In this document: positions 8,763 through 17,962 of the stretch, one piece after another
Numbering within the stretch: the stretch's first letter is position 1
How the letters are laid out: every line of letters starts with the position of its first letter
Origin: Ruegeria meonggei
GTDB taxonomy: Bacteria; Pseudomonadota; Alphaproteobacteria; Rhodobacterales; Rhodobacteraceae
Assembly: GCF_900172215.1 (NCBI RefSeq)
Contig: NZ_FWFP01000004.1
Location: 124,001-188,000 of the forward strand
Length of the DNA: 64,000 nucleotides
Reading direction: 5' to 3'
Made by a program: the position numbers and the translations under genes
Notes under the pieces: model-generated
Databases searched by the model: none
The model's input: only the letters and a program-made list of their open reading frames with translations
Told to the model about the DNA's origin: nothing

Positions 8763-10031
8763 ATGAAACACTCGCTTTACGCAGGCGCGGCCACGTTCGC
8801 CCTGATGGCGGGCGCGGCGTATGCCGACAAGGTCACCGTGTTCGGGCCATGGCTGGGGCCGGATCAGGAAAATGTCGAAAAGGTGTTGGATGGCTTTGCC
8901 GCCGCAACCGGGCATGAGTACGCCTATGTCGGTTCGGACAGTTTCGAGCAGCAGATCCGGATTGATGCCGAGGCCGGATCAGCCCCAAGCGTGGCCGTGT
9001 TCCCGCAGCCCGGTTTGGCAGCGGACATGGCGGGGTCAGGGTTCCTGACACCGTTGGCCGATGGCACCGCAGATTGGATTCGCGACAACTATGCAGCCGG
9101 TCAGTCCTGGGTTGATCTGGGCACTTATCCTGGCGCGGACGGGCAGGATCATTTGTACGGCTTTTTCTACAAGGTCGATGTGAAATCGCTGGTCTGGTAC
9201 GTACCCGAGAATTTTGAAGACGCGGGCTACGAAGTGCCGACCACGATGGAAGAGCTCAAGGCGCTGAGCGACCAAATCGTGGCGGACGGTGAGACGCCGT
9301 GGTGTATTGGTCTGGGATCCGGTGGCGCGACCGGTTGGCCCGCGACGGACTGGGTCGAAGACATGATGCTGCGCACCCAATCGCCCGAGGATTATGACGC
9401 CTGGGTCGCCAATGAAATGAAGTTCAACGACCCCAAAGTGGTTGCCGCCATCGAGGAATTCGGTGCGTTTGCCCGTAACGACGACTATGTCGCGGGCGGA
9501 GCGGGCGCGGTTGCTACTACCGATTTCCGCGACAGCCCCAAAGGCATGTTCAGCTCACCTCCACAGTGCTATTTTCACCGTCAGGCATCGTTTATTCCGG
9601 CCTTCTTTCCCGAAGGCACGATTGTGGGCGAGGATGTCGATTTCTTCTATTTCCCAGCTTATGAAAGCAAAGACCTCGGCAGCCCGGTCCTAGGCGCCGG
9701 CACCTTGTGGGCGATTACCAATGACAGCCCCGGCGCACATGCGCTGATCGAATACCTGCAAACGCCTGAAGCGCATGAGACGTGGATGGCACTGACCGGC
9801 TTTCTGACACCACACACAGGTGTCGATACCTCGGTTTTCTCGGACCCGACGCTGAAGAAGATGAACGACATTCTTCTGGGGGCCACCACCTTCCGGTTTG
9901 ACGGCTCTGACCTGATGCCGGGCGGCGTTGGTGCAGGCACCTTCTGGACTGGAATGGTCGACTATGCCGGTGGCGCACCGGCGCGAGAGGTCGCCGATGA
10001 AATCCAGTCCTCGTGGGACGCGCTGGACTAA
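8763..10031 (+). CDS. aglE: Alpha-glucoside ABC transporter substrate-binding protein (AglE-like)
   Basis: The protein has 422 residues and is a family 1 extracellular solute-binding protein. Residues 1-20 form a Sec signal peptide with likely cleavage after A-Y-A. I chose ATG 8763 because GGAGG at 8751-8755 lies 7 nt upstream; the frame is open to a TTG at 8715 inside the operator. It captures alpha-glucosides such as sucrose, maltose or trehalose in the periplasm and delivers them to the two permeases downstream. Gene order E-F-G-A-K matches the Sinorhizobium agl operon. A strong stem-loop follows the stop codon. Confidence 0.88.
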   Translation: MKHSLYAGAATFALMAGAAYADKVTVFGPWLGPDQENVEKVLDGFAAATGHEYAYVGSDSFEQQIRIDAEAGSAPSVAVFPQPGLAADMAGSGFLTPLADGTADWIRDNYAAGQSWVDLGTYPGADGQDHLYGFFYKVDVKSLVWYVPENFEDAGYEVPTTMEELKALSDQIVADGETPWCIGLGSGGATGWPATDWVEDMMLRTQSPEDYDAWVANEMKFNDPKVVAAIEEFGAFARNDDYVAGGAGAVATTDFRDSPKGMFSSPPQCYFHRQASFIPAFFPEGTIVGEDVDFFYFPAYESKDLGSPVLGAGTLWAITNDSPGAHALIEYLQTPEAHETWMALTGFLTPHTGVDTSVFSDPTLKKMNDILLGATTFRFDGSDLMPGGVGAGTFWTGMVDYAGGAPAREVADEIQSSWDALD

Positions 10032-10044
10032 GTCGTCTGAGACT

Positions 10045-10070
10045 GGGCAACCCGTACGGCCGGGTTGCCC
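10045..10070 (+). promoter_or_regulatory. Intercistronic stem-loop after the binding-protein gene
   Basis: GGGCAACCCG pairs perfectly with CGGGTTGCCC around a 6-nt loop, with no U tract. It lies between the binding protein and the first permease. Such hairpins protect the upstream mRNA 3' end or attenuate transcription, giving more binding protein than permease. Similar hairpins follow the two other binding-protein genes in this window. Confidence 0.75.
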
Positions 10071-10097
10071 GAAACCTCCGTCGCAAGGGAGAGCGGC

Positions 10098-11105
10098 ATG
10101 CATCCGGCATTTCAGGGCCTTCTGACCATCGCCATCGGCGTGTCGGGTTGTGTGGGCTATTTCTACTTTTCCAATCAATTTCTGGACAAGGTTCTGTTCC
10201 CGGCCCGTGGTCCAAATGCGGGCCGCAACATCAACCGTGCGAACATAATCCGGCCTTGGCTATTCCTGTTTCCGGCTTTGGCGGCTTTGGGGCTTTATCT
10301 GGCCTATCCGGTTGTGGAAACGCTGCGCTTGTCGCTGACCGATCGGGTTCCGGGTGGAGGTTATACCTGGGTTGGGTTGGACAATTACATCCAGATGGCG
10401 CGTGAGCCAAAATTCTGGGAAGCCATGCGCAACAACATGTTCTGGCTGATCATCGTGCCCGCCATGTCGACCGCTTTTGGCCTGTTGGTGGCGCAGCTGA
10501 CCGATCGCATCCGCTGGGGCAATATCGCAAAGTCGCTGATCTTTATGCCGATGGCAATTTCCTTTGTAGGGGCCTCGGTGATCTGGAAACTGGTCTATGA
10601 CACCCGCCCGGCGGAACAAGACCAGATCGGAATGCTGAACGCGCTGTATCTGTTCTTTGGCGGATCCGATCCGCAGACCTGGCTGACAATCCCGTTCTGG
10701 AACAGTTTTCTGCTGATGATTGTGTTGGTCTGGATTCAGACCGGGTTTGCCATGGTCATCCTGTCGGCGGCCCTGCGCGGTATCCCCGAAGAGACCATCG
10801 AAGCCGCCATTCTGGACGGTGCAAACCCGTTTCAGATCTTCTTCAAGATCAAAGTTCCGCAGATAAAGACCACCATTCTGGTCGTCTGGACCACAATCAC
10901 GATCACCGTGCTCAAGGTTTTTGACATCGTCTTTGCCATGACCAACGGCCAATGGGAAACGCAGGTGCTTGCCAACTACATGTACGACAAGCTGTTCCGC
11001 GCCAATGACTGGGGTGTGGGCTCGGCCTCGGCCATGGTAATCATGCTGCTGGTGGCTCCGATCCTTGTCTGGAACGTGCGCAATGCGCGCAAGGAAATGG
11101 AGTAG
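10098..11105 (+). CDS. aglF: Alpha-glucoside ABC transporter permease (AglF-like)
   Basis: The protein has 335 residues and is a MalF-type sugar permease. An extra N-terminal transmembrane segment (about residues 5-25) precedes the binding-protein-dependent transport core. The EAA loop that contacts the ATPase is visible as E-A-A-I-L-D-G-A near residues 234-241. I chose ATG 10098 because AAGGGAGAG lies 5-10 nt upstream; a TTG at 10065 lies in the upstream hairpin. It forms the inner-membrane channel with AglG. The next gene starts 5 nt after its stop. Confidence 0.88.
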   Translation: MHPAFQGLLTIAIGVSGCVGYFYFSNQFLDKVLFPARGPNAGRNINRANIIRPWLFLFPALAALGLYLAYPVVETLRLSLTDRVPGGGYTWVGLDNYIQMAREPKFWEAMRNNMFWLIIVPAMSTAFGLLVAQLTDRIRWGNIAKSLIFMPMAISFVGASVIWKLVYDTRPAEQDQIGMLNALYLFFGGSDPQTWLTIPFWNSFLLMIVLVWIQTGFAMVILSAALRGIPEETIEAAILDGANPFQIFFKIKVPQIKTTILVVWTTITITVLKVFDIVFAMTNGQWETQVLANYMYDKLFRANDWGVGSASAMVIMLLVAPILVWNVRNARKEME

Positions 11106-11110
11106 GGGCA

Positions 11111-12259
11111 ATGAGCGATATTGCAGGAACCAAACCGGCGCTGCGCTGGATCGTCCATGCCTCGGTTCTCTTTCTGGTAGTGTTATGGGTTGTGCCGACG
11201 CTGGGGCTGTTGATCTCATCTTTTCGAACTTCTGATCAGATCGCGACCAGCGGGTGGTGGCGGTCGCTGTTCCCTTCCGAGCAGAACCTGACGCTGCGCA
11301 GTGCCGCGCCCGAGACGCAGGTTCAGGAAAACGGGATCTACGTGATCGAGGGCAATCTGTTCGATGACGGCACACAAGCTACGATTTCGAAATGGGGCGT
11401 CAGTTCGCGCGCAGTTGATGCGTTTGAACCGGGGCAAACCGCCGAGTTGCGCAAGGGCGGAACAATCGTGGTTGATGCCGCCGGGAATTACCGGATGGAG
11501 AACCCCGAGGAATTCACAGGCAGCCGCGGAGCCCGCGTCTTTGTTTCCGCAGAACTGCCACCCGAATTCACGCTGGCCAATTACCACAAGGTCCTGTTGG
11601 CCGAAGACAGCACCGACAGTATGGGGCGCGCATTCTTCAACACGCTGACCGTGACGATTCCGGCAACGATCATTCCGATTCTGGTTGCTGCGTTTGCGGC
11701 CTATGCGCTGGCCTGGATGGATTTTCCCGGCCGGGCGTTGCTGATCGCCGTGGTCGTCGGTCTGTTGGTTGTCCCACTGCAACTGGCCTTGATCCCGTTG
11801 TTGAAATTCCACCTCAATATCGGGATCGGCAAAGGGTACCTAGGTGTTTGGATGGCCCATACCGGGTTCGGGATGCCTCTGGCCATCTATCTTTTGCGCA
11901 ACTACATGGCCGGGCTACCGCGCGATCTGATCGAAAACGCGCGTGTTGATGGCGCAACCGAGTTCCAGATCTTCACCAAACTGATCCTGCCGCTTAGCTT
12001 TCCGGCACTGGCGTCTTTTGCGATCTTCCAGTTCTTGTGGACCTGGAACGACCTGCTGGTTGCCAAGGTCTTTTTGATCGACGCATCCGGCCAAACGACC
12101 GTCATGACCAACCGCATTGTCGAATTGTTGGGTACGCGAGGCGGAAATTGGGAAATTCTTGCCACGGCAGCGTTTGTATCAATCGCCGTGCCGCTGGCTG
12201 TCTTCTTCGCAATGCAAAAGTATCTGGTCCGCGGCCTGTTGGCCGGGTCCGTAAAATAG
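11111..12259 (+). CDS. aglG: Alpha-glucoside ABC transporter permease with periplasmic insert (AglG-like)
   Basis: The protein has 382 residues, about 100 longer than a usual MalG-type permease. The first transmembrane segment (residues ~15-36) is followed by a hydrophilic stretch of about 120 residues (~45-165), predicted periplasmic, before the normal permease core. The EAA loop appears as E-N-A-R-V-D-G-A. The insert is a known trait of the AglG subgroup. It partners with AglF and the AglK ATPase. The start is supported by its position 5 nt after the aglF stop, with AGGGG just upstream. Confidence 0.87.
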   Translation: MSDIAGTKPALRWIVHASVLFLVVLWVVPTLGLLISSFRTSDQIATSGWWRSLFPSEQNLTLRSAAPETQVQENGIYVIEGNLFDDGTQATISKWGVSSRAVDAFEPGQTAELRKGGTIVVDAAGNYRMENPEEFTGSRGARVFVSAELPPEFTLANYHKVLLAEDSTDSMGRAFFNTLTVTIPATIIPILVAAFAAYALAWMDFPGRALLIAVVVGLLVVPLQLALIPLLKFHLNIGIGKGYLGVWMAHTGFGMPLAIYLLRNYMAGLPRDLIENARVDGATEFQIFTKLILPLSFPALASFAIFQFLWTWNDLLVAKVFLIDASGQTTVMTNRIVELLGTRGGNWEILATAAFVSIAVPLAVFFAMQKYLVRGLLAGSVK

Positions 12260-12268
12260 AGGCGTCTG

Positions 12269-13924
12269 ATGAACGTGCAGAACACCGCAGAACTTTCCAA
12301 ATCGACCAAAGTGTCCGCCGACTGGTGGCGCGGCGGGGTGATCTATCAAATCTATCCCCGCAGCTTTCAGGACAGCACCGGCGATGGGATTGGGGACCTG
12401 AAAGGGATCACTCAACGGCTGGGCTATATCGCGTCATTGGGGGTTGATGCGATCTGGATTTCGCCGTTCTTCAAGTCTCCGATGAAGGATTTTGGCTATG
12501 ACGTCAGCGACTATCGCGATGTCGATCCGATGTTCGGCACCATGGCGGATTTCAAGGACCTGCTGGAACAGGCGCATTCCCTTGGGCTGAAGGTGATGAT
12601 CGACCTTGTTCTGTCGCACACTTCGGATCAGCACCCGTGGTTCAGCGAAAGCCGCGCCAAACGGGACAATCCGAAGTCAGATTGGTATGTCTGGGCCGAT
12701 CCAAAGCCGGACGGTACGCCACCCAACAATTGGCTTTCGATCTTTGGCGGCTCGGCCTGGCAGTGGGATTCGCGGCGTCTCCAGTATTACCTGCACAACT
12801 TCCTGACCGCGCAACCCGACCTGAATTTTCATTGTCCGGACGTGCAGGACGCCTTGCTGGACGTGGCCCGGTTCTGGTTGGACCTTGGTGTGGATGGTTT
12901 CCGCCTGGACACAATCAACTTCTATTTCCACGACATGCAGTTGCGCGACAATCCGGGCTTGCCGATGGACCAGCGCAATGCCTCAATCGCGCCGATGGTG
13001 AACCCCTACAACCATCAGGATCACCTGTTTTCTAAAAGCCAGCCCGAGAATATAGCCTTTCTGGAACGGTTGCGCGCGCTGACGGATCAATACCAAAACC
13101 GCGCCTGCCTGGGTGAGGTCGGCGATGCGCAGCGCGGGCTTGAGATCATGGGCACCTATACGTCGGGCGATAAGCGAATGCACATGTGTTATGCGTTCGA
13201 GTTTCTGGAAAAGCGTGCTTTGACCGCCACCTATGCCAAACAGGTTTTTGACCAGTTGGAGGATAAGGCAGGCGACGCCTGGCCCTGCTGGGCGTTTTCC
13301 AACCACGACGTTCAGCGCCACGCATCCCGCTGGGGGCTGGATGATGCGGCCATCCGTCAGCACGCGGTTCTGATGATGTGCCTGCGCGGATCGGCCTGCC
13401 TGTATCAGGGCGAAGAGCTGGGCCTGCCCGAGGCGGACGTGCCCTATGAACATTTGCAGGACCCCTACGGCATTGAGTTCTGGCCCGAGTTCAAAGGCCG
13501 CGACGGTTGCCGCACGCCGATGGTCTGGGCCGCACAGGACGAACATTCCGGGTTCTCCTCCGGCCGCCCGTGGTTGCCTGTCAGCTCAGCGCAGGCAGAC
13601 CGCGCTGTCGACCAGATGGAACAGGATCGCGATTCAATGTTGCACCATTACCGTCGGGCAATTGCATTGAGACACGCGCATTCAGCGCTGTTGTCTGGTC
13701 AGCAGACGGACATGGCCGCATCCAATTCTATCCTGACTTTCCTGCGTGAAGACGCGACCGAACAGGTGTTCTGCGCGTTCAATCTGGGTTCAAAAGGCCA
13801 AGAAATCACTCTACCGGACGGTAACTGGCAAGCCATCGGGGACGAGTTGGGCAGTGTCGATGGAAAGGGTTCTCTGACCCTCGGCCCCGCCCAATTCTGT
13901 CTGATGGCGCGGAAAAGGGGATAA
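12269..13924 (+). CDS. aglA: GH13 alpha-glucosidase (AglA-like)
   Basis: The protein has 551 residues and a GH13 (beta/alpha)8 hydrolase fold. Conserved region I is D-L-V-L-S-H-T-S-D (112-120). The nucleophile is Asp214 in G-F-R-L-D, the acid/base Glu283 in L-G-E-V-G, and the transition-state Asp347 in S-N-H-D. There is no signal peptide, so it cleaves imported alpha-glucosides in the cytoplasm, releasing glucose plus, for sucrose, fructose. Those products fit the glucokinase and fructokinase genes on the other strand. It lies 9 nt after aglG and 3 nt before aglK. Confidence 0.9.
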   Translation: MNVQNTAELSKSTKVSADWWRGGVIYQIYPRSFQDSTGDGIGDLKGITQRLGYIASLGVDAIWISPFFKSPMKDFGYDVSDYRDVDPMFGTMADFKDLLEQAHSLGLKVMIDLVLSHTSDQHPWFSESRAKRDNPKSDWYVWADPKPDGTPPNNWLSIFGGSAWQWDSRRLQYYLHNFLTAQPDLNFHCPDVQDALLDVARFWLDLGVDGFRLDTINFYFHDMQLRDNPGLPMDQRNASIAPMVNPYNHQDHLFSKSQPENIAFLERLRALTDQYQNRACLGEVGDAQRGLEIMGTYTSGDKRMHMCYAFEFLEKRALTATYAKQVFDQLEDKAGDAWPCWAFSNHDVQRHASRWGLDDAAIRQHAVLMMCLRGSACLYQGEELGLPEADVPYEHLQDPYGIEFWPEFKGRDGCRTPMVWAAQDEHSGFSSGRPWLPVSSAQADRAVDQMEQDRDSMLHHYRRAIALRHAHSALLSGQQTDMAASNSILTFLREDATEQVFCAFNLGSKGQEITLPDGNWQAIGDELGSVDGKGSLTLGPAQFCLMARKRG

Positions 13925-13927
13925 GTC

Positions 13928-15010
13928 ATGTCGGAACTCAATCTCACGGATGTGGCAAAGACCTATGGCAGTGTCGATGTGCTCAAGAACATTAACCTGG
14001 ACATTGAAACGGGTGAATTGATCGTTTTCGTCGGCCCGTCTGGCTGTGGCAAGTCCACATTGCTTCGGATGATTGCAGGGCTTGAGAAGATCTCGGGCGG
14101 AACGCTTGAGATTGAGGGGCAGGTCATGAATGACGTGCCTCCGGCGCAACGGGGCATTGCGATGGTGTTCCAAAGCTATGCCCTGTACCCTCATATGACC
14201 GTGCGCGAAAACATGGCTTTTGCCCTGAAGATCGCCAAGATGCCAACGGATGAGGTCGACGCAGCCGTCGATCGTGCCGCGCGCATCCTTCAGCTGGACC
14301 CTTTCCTGGACCGTCTGCCCAAGGCACTGTCCGGCGGACAACGTCAGCGGGTTGCAATCGGCAGGGCCATCGTGCGGGACCCCAAGGTCTATCTGTTTGA
14401 TGAGCCGCTTTCAAATCTTGACGCAGCCCTGCGCGTGGCGACGCGGATAGAGATCGCGCGCTTGAAAGAGGCGATGCCCGACAGCACGATGATCTATGTC
14501 ACCCACGATCAGGTCGAAGCGATGACGCTGGCCAGCCGGATTGTGGTTCTGGCGGACAAGGGCATCGCGCAGGTGGGTACGCCACTGGAACTGTATGAAA
14601 CGCCCGACAATGAATTTGTAGCGCAATTCATTGGCTCGCCTTCGATGAACCTCTTGTCCGGTGTCATCACCCAGACCGGCGAGACAACAATTGTAAAGCT
14701 CGACAGTGGCGGAACAGCCGTGTCCAGGGTTGCCACGGATGCCTCAGACGCGGGCAAACAAGTCAATATCGGTGTGCGCCCCGAAGACTTCCAACCCGCA
14801 GACCGCGATCCCATTCTGGAAGGCATTGTTGATTTCACCGAGGCCTTGGGTGAGGTCACGCTTCTTTACTTCGCGGCCGAAGACGGGGCGGACACTGTCG
14901 TTGCCAAACTGCCCGGTGTCCAAAGAAACATGCGCGGGCAAACCGTCGCCGTGACTGCCGAACCGGACAAGGTCCACCTGTTCCATCAAGGGATCTCCAT
15001 GCGGAAATAG
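13928..15010 (+). CDS. aglK: Alpha-glucoside ABC transporter ATP-binding protein (AglK-like)
   Basis: The protein has 360 residues and is a MalK/UgpC-type ATPase. The Walker A motif G-P-S-G-C-G-K-S-T is at residues 36-44, followed by L-S-G-G-Q-R-Q-R, Walker B F-D-E-P-L-S-N-L-D, and a C-terminal OB/TOBE regulatory region from ~240. It powers the AglEFG importer from the cytoplasmic face. It is the last gene of the operon; I see no convincing terminator after it. It is clearly related to the second UgpC-type ATPase at 32403. Confidence 0.9.
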   Translation: MSELNLTDVAKTYGSVDVLKNINLDIETGELIVFVGPSGCGKSTLLRMIAGLEKISGGTLEIEGQVMNDVPPAQRGIAMVFQSYALYPHMTVRENMAFALKIAKMPTDEVDAAVDRAARILQLDPFLDRLPKALSGGQRQRVAIGRAIVRDPKVYLFDEPLSNLDAALRVATRIEIARLKEAMPDSTMIYVTHDQVEAMTLASRIVVLADKGIAQVGTPLELYETPDNEFVAQFIGSPSMNLLSGVITQTGETTIVKLDSGGTAVSRVATDASDAGKQVNIGVRPEDFQPADRDPILEGIVDFTEALGEVTLLYFAAEDGADTVVAKLPGVQRNMRGQTVAVTAEPDKVHLFHQGISMRK

Positions 15011-15597
15011 GATCACCTAGCGTGACATTTTCTGCAGACCCTAAAGCCACAAGATAGTCTAATAACGGCTAAAGTGGCGCCGGTCGAATCGTCATCCGCT
15101 TTCCCCGAGAACCGTCCGTCCGCGAGGCGAAGTAGCGCAAGGTTCCACCAGTTGACGAGAGGTCACAGCGGTTAACGATCCTGTAGCTGCCGGTTATTCA
15201 AGCGTTGGCCAGAGCGCCAGCTTTGTGATCATGCGGACGGATCAGACAATTTATCCAACGATTGTTCCGAAGGTGTAACGGCTAGGGAATCGGACCAAGA
15301 CCCGCGTGTTGCGCGCCACGGACACCCATGGTTCGCCTTTGACTTCGGTAAAACAGGCCATGTCTCACCCCTTCAATAGGTGCTGTAATATCTTGTTGGT
15401 ACTTCGGAAATCCCGCCCTATGGTGACTTCGTCCGGGTGGAACTGTGACCCTGAGATCAAATCCACCGGATGCGGCTGCGAACTGGACTTATGAAACTTG
15501 GCAACTGTCACTTTTGGACTGACAGATCTGCCGCGAAGGTCTAGCCTGCAACTACAAAACTAAAAGACTGCAAAGTCTAACAACGGGAGAATCAAAT
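15011..15597. other. 587-bp intergenic region before the polyamine-type transporter
   Basis: No convincing gene is visible. Short frames exist on both strands but lack ribosome binding sites and family features. The right end is the probable promoter region of the following operon and contains two inverted repeats listed separately. No terminator for the agl-type operon is recognisable on its left side. Confidence 0.5.
15505..15578. promoter_or_regulatory. Two inverted repeats upstream of the polyamine-type operon
   Basis: CTGTCA at 15505-15510 and TGACAG at 15520-15525 form a perfect 6-bp inverted repeat with a 9-bp spacer. AGACT-GCAA-AGTCT at 15565-15578 is a second one. They lie 20-93 nt before the binding-protein ATG and could be an operator and a leader hairpin. 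No regulator gene is adjacent, so the assignment is tentative. Confidence 0.35.
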
Positions 15598-16722
15598 ATG
15601 GCCGAACGGAAAACGCTTTCCAGACGCTCAGTGTTGAAGAGTGCGGGTGCCGCTGCTCTGGCAGCACCACTGTATAGCAAAAGCGCACTGGCGTCCTCGG
15701 GTGAGATCAACATTCTAATGTGGTCGGATTACCTGCCACCCACGTTCCTGCAGGAATTTGAAACCCTTACCGGCATTAAGGTCAACTACACCGGTATTGG
15801 ATCGAACGAAGAAATCATCAACAAGATGAAGGCCACCAAGGGCCAGGGCTTTGACATCGTCTCGCCGACCAACAACCGCTCGCTACAGTGGGAGCCGCTG
15901 GAGCTGCTGCAGCCGTTTGACATGAACAAAGTGCCAATCGATCTGGTGAACCCGGCGATGGCCTCAATTGGTACGGACGCCTGGAACTTTAGCGACAGTG
16001 GCGTGCATTGGCTGCCGCATATCTGGGGAACAGAAGGTATCGCTTACCGCACCGACCTGTGGCTGCCCGAAGGCGATGCGCCCTCATATGGCGATGTCTG
16101 GTCCGAAGCAAACGCAGGTAAGACCATGGGCCGCGCGCACTCGATGATGCTGGGCGCAGGTCTGTATATGGAAAGTGCCGGTGAAATGGAGCCGGGCTCG
16201 GTCTGGGCTGCCTATGGCGACGAGGACACCATGCGTAAGGTTTGGGGTCAGATTGCCGACTGGTGCGTCGAGCGTAAGAATCGCATCAAACTGATCTGGA
16301 ACGACGCTGATACTCAGAAAAACGGCTTGCTGAACGAAGGTGTGATCGTTGGTCAGACTTGGGATGGTCCGCCGCTGGCGCTGAAATCTGCGGGTGAACC
16401 GGTGCACTATCAGGCGCCGGTCGAAGGCGCGATGGCGTGGGTCGACGGTATTGCAATGCCAACAGGTGCTGCCAATACAGAACAGGTATATGCCTTCATC
16501 GACTTCGCCTATCAGGCGAAACCGGCTGGTGTCGCAATTGACAGCCACGGGTATAACTCGCCAGTTCTGGGTGCCGATCAATATTCCGGCGACACCTATA
16601 AAAAGAACTTTGCCGAGGCCTATCCGGGCGATTCACTCGCCAACCTGAACCCGTGGCCGGCCGAAGCGCCCTGGTACGCGGAAACACGGACCGAGTTCGT
16701 CAACAAGTTCAAAAGCGCCTGA
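15598..16722 (+). CDS. PotD-like ABC transporter substrate-binding protein, Tat-exported
   Basis: The protein has 374 residues. It starts with a twin-arginine signal (S-R-R-S-V-L-K, residues 8-14) and a hydrophobic stretch to about residue 32, so it is exported folded by Tat. The mature part has the PotD/PotF-type periplasmic binding fold. The operon order of binding protein, ATPase, permease, permease matches polyamine-type importers. The ligand could be spermidine, putrescine or another cationic amine; sequence alone does not decide. GGGAG at 15585-15589 is the ribosome binding site. A GC-rich hairpin follows the stop. Confidence 0.85.
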   Translation: MAERKTLSRRSVLKSAGAAALAAPLYSKSALASSGEINILMWSDYLPPTFLQEFETLTGIKVNYTGIGSNEEIINKMKATKGQGFDIVSPTNNRSLQWEPLELLQPFDMNKVPIDLVNPAMASIGTDAWNFSDSGVHWLPHIWGTEGIAYRTDLWLPEGDAPSYGDVWSEANAGKTMGRAHSMMLGAGLYMESAGEMEPGSVWAAYGDEDTMRKVWGQIADWCVERKNRIKLIWNDADTQKNGLLNEGVIVGQTWDGPPLALKSAGEPVHYQAPVEGAMAWVDGIAMPTGAANTEQVYAFIDFAYQAKPAGVAIDSHGYNSPVLGADQYSGDTYKKNFAEAYPGDSLANLNPWPAEAPWYAETRTEFVNKFKSA

Positions 16723-16738
16723 TCGCTTAGCAAAACTA

Positions 16739-16760
16739 CCCCTCGCATCTCAGCGGGGGG
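16739..16760 (+). promoter_or_regulatory. Intercistronic stem-loop after the PotD-like gene
   Basis: CCCCTCGC pairs with GCGGGGGG (one G-U pair) around a 6-nt loop, followed by TTATC. It sits 17 nt after the binding-protein stop and 78 nt before the ATPase gene. It may act as a leaky terminator or mRNA stabiliser. Confidence 0.65.
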
Positions 16761-16838
16761 TTATCTGCCCGTGCGCCGATGTGGCGTAACGGTCGATACT
16801 GCGCGGTCTGAAACCGTGCCAGACGGGGATACCTGAAA

Positions 16839-17951
16839 ATGAGTGCTGGGGTCGGTGTAGATCTGGAAAACCTGTGGATCCGTTTCGGTGACTTTGTCGC
16901 TGTGCGTGATGCTAATGTAAACATTAACGGGGGCGACTTCTTTTCGTTCCTTGGGCCCTCTGGCTGCGGCAAGACAACGATTCTACGCGCGGTTTCGGGC
17001 TTTCTTGACCCCAGTGAGGGCAAGGTTCTGATCGGCGGCAACGATATGCGCGGCATTGGCCCGAACAAGCGTCCGACTGCTTTGATCTTTCAGAACCTCG
17101 CGTTGTTCCCCCTGATGAAAGTATGGGAGAACATCACCTTCTCGATGGAAATCAACGGTGCCAGCGCTGCGCAACGGCGCAAGCGGGGTGATGAATTGCT
17201 GGACATGATCGCGCTGCCGGGACAGGGCGACAAGCTGCCCAGTGAATTGTCTGGCGGTCAGCGTCAGCGTGTCGCCATCGCGCGCGCCTTGTGCGCTGAA
17301 CCGGATGTCCTGTTGCTGGACGAACCCCTGTCGGCGTTGGACCTGAAGCTGCGCCAACATATGCGGACCGAGTTGCGTGAAATCCAAAAGCGCGTTGGCA
17401 TTACGTTCATCTATATTACGCATGATCAGGGCGAGGCCCTGACCATGTCCGACAGCATTGCGGTGATGCGCGCCGGTGTGATTGACCAGATCGCCGATGG
17501 AAAGACCATCTACAACGATCCCAACACAGCGTTCGCCGCATCATTCGTGGGCGAAAACAACGTATTCCGCGGTAAAATCAAGCAGGTCATGGGAAATGAG
17601 GCTCTGATCAGAACAAACCGCTCGGGGGATCTGGTGGCCCGTGTTTCGACCGCCAATCAGGGCAAGCTGAAAGAGGGCGATGACGCCATGATGTTCGTCC
17701 GCCCCGAGGCCTTTGCCATCGCACCGGACGGCGCAACCGGAGATCACTTTGTCACCGCGCGGGTGACCCACGAAGAGTTTGAAGGAAATGCGTATAACAT
17801 CTTCACCGAAGGCGAAGGTGGCAAAGAGATCAAAGTTTCTCTGCCAAACCTGGGCCAATCTTTTGAGGATCACACAGGTCAGAACATCACGCTGGAATAC
17901 GAGACCCGCAACGCGGTTCTGGTTCCGGCGGGTGAACTGGCTGCGGAATAG
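16839..17951 (+). CDS. PotA-like ABC transporter ATP-binding protein
   Basis: The protein has 370 residues. Walker A G-P-S-G-C-G-K-T-T is at residues 39-47, the signature L-S-G-G-Q-R-Q-R and Walker B L-L-L-D-E-P-L-S-A-L-D follow, and a TOBE-type C-terminal domain starts near 240. It energises uptake of the ligand bound by the upstream protein. It is followed 11 nt later by the first permease. Family membership is clear; the polyamine specificity is inherited from operon context. Confidence 0.88.
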   Translation: MSAGVGVDLENLWIRFGDFVAVRDANVNINGGDFFSFLGPSGCGKTTILRAVSGFLDPSEGKVLIGGNDMRGIGPNKRPTALIFQNLALFPLMKVWENITFSMEINGASAAQRRKRGDELLDMIALPGQGDKLPSELSGGQRQRVAIARALCAEPDVLLLDEPLSALDLKLRQHMRTELREIQKRVGITFIYITHDQGEALTMSDSIAVMRAGVIDQIADGKTIYNDPNTAFAASFVGENNVFRGKIKQVMGNEALIRTNRSGDLVARVSTANQGKLKEGDDAMMFVRPEAFAIAPDGATGDHFVTARVTHEEFEGNAYNIFTEGEGGKEIKVSLPNLGQSFEDHTGQNITLEYETRNAVLVPAGELAAE

Positions 17952-17962
17952 GGGGCCATACA

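Noticed and set aside
15225..15363. Possible 36-codon minus-strand peptide gene in the gap before the polyamine-type operon
   Set aside because: It has no ribosome binding site, no recognisable family and is too short to support.
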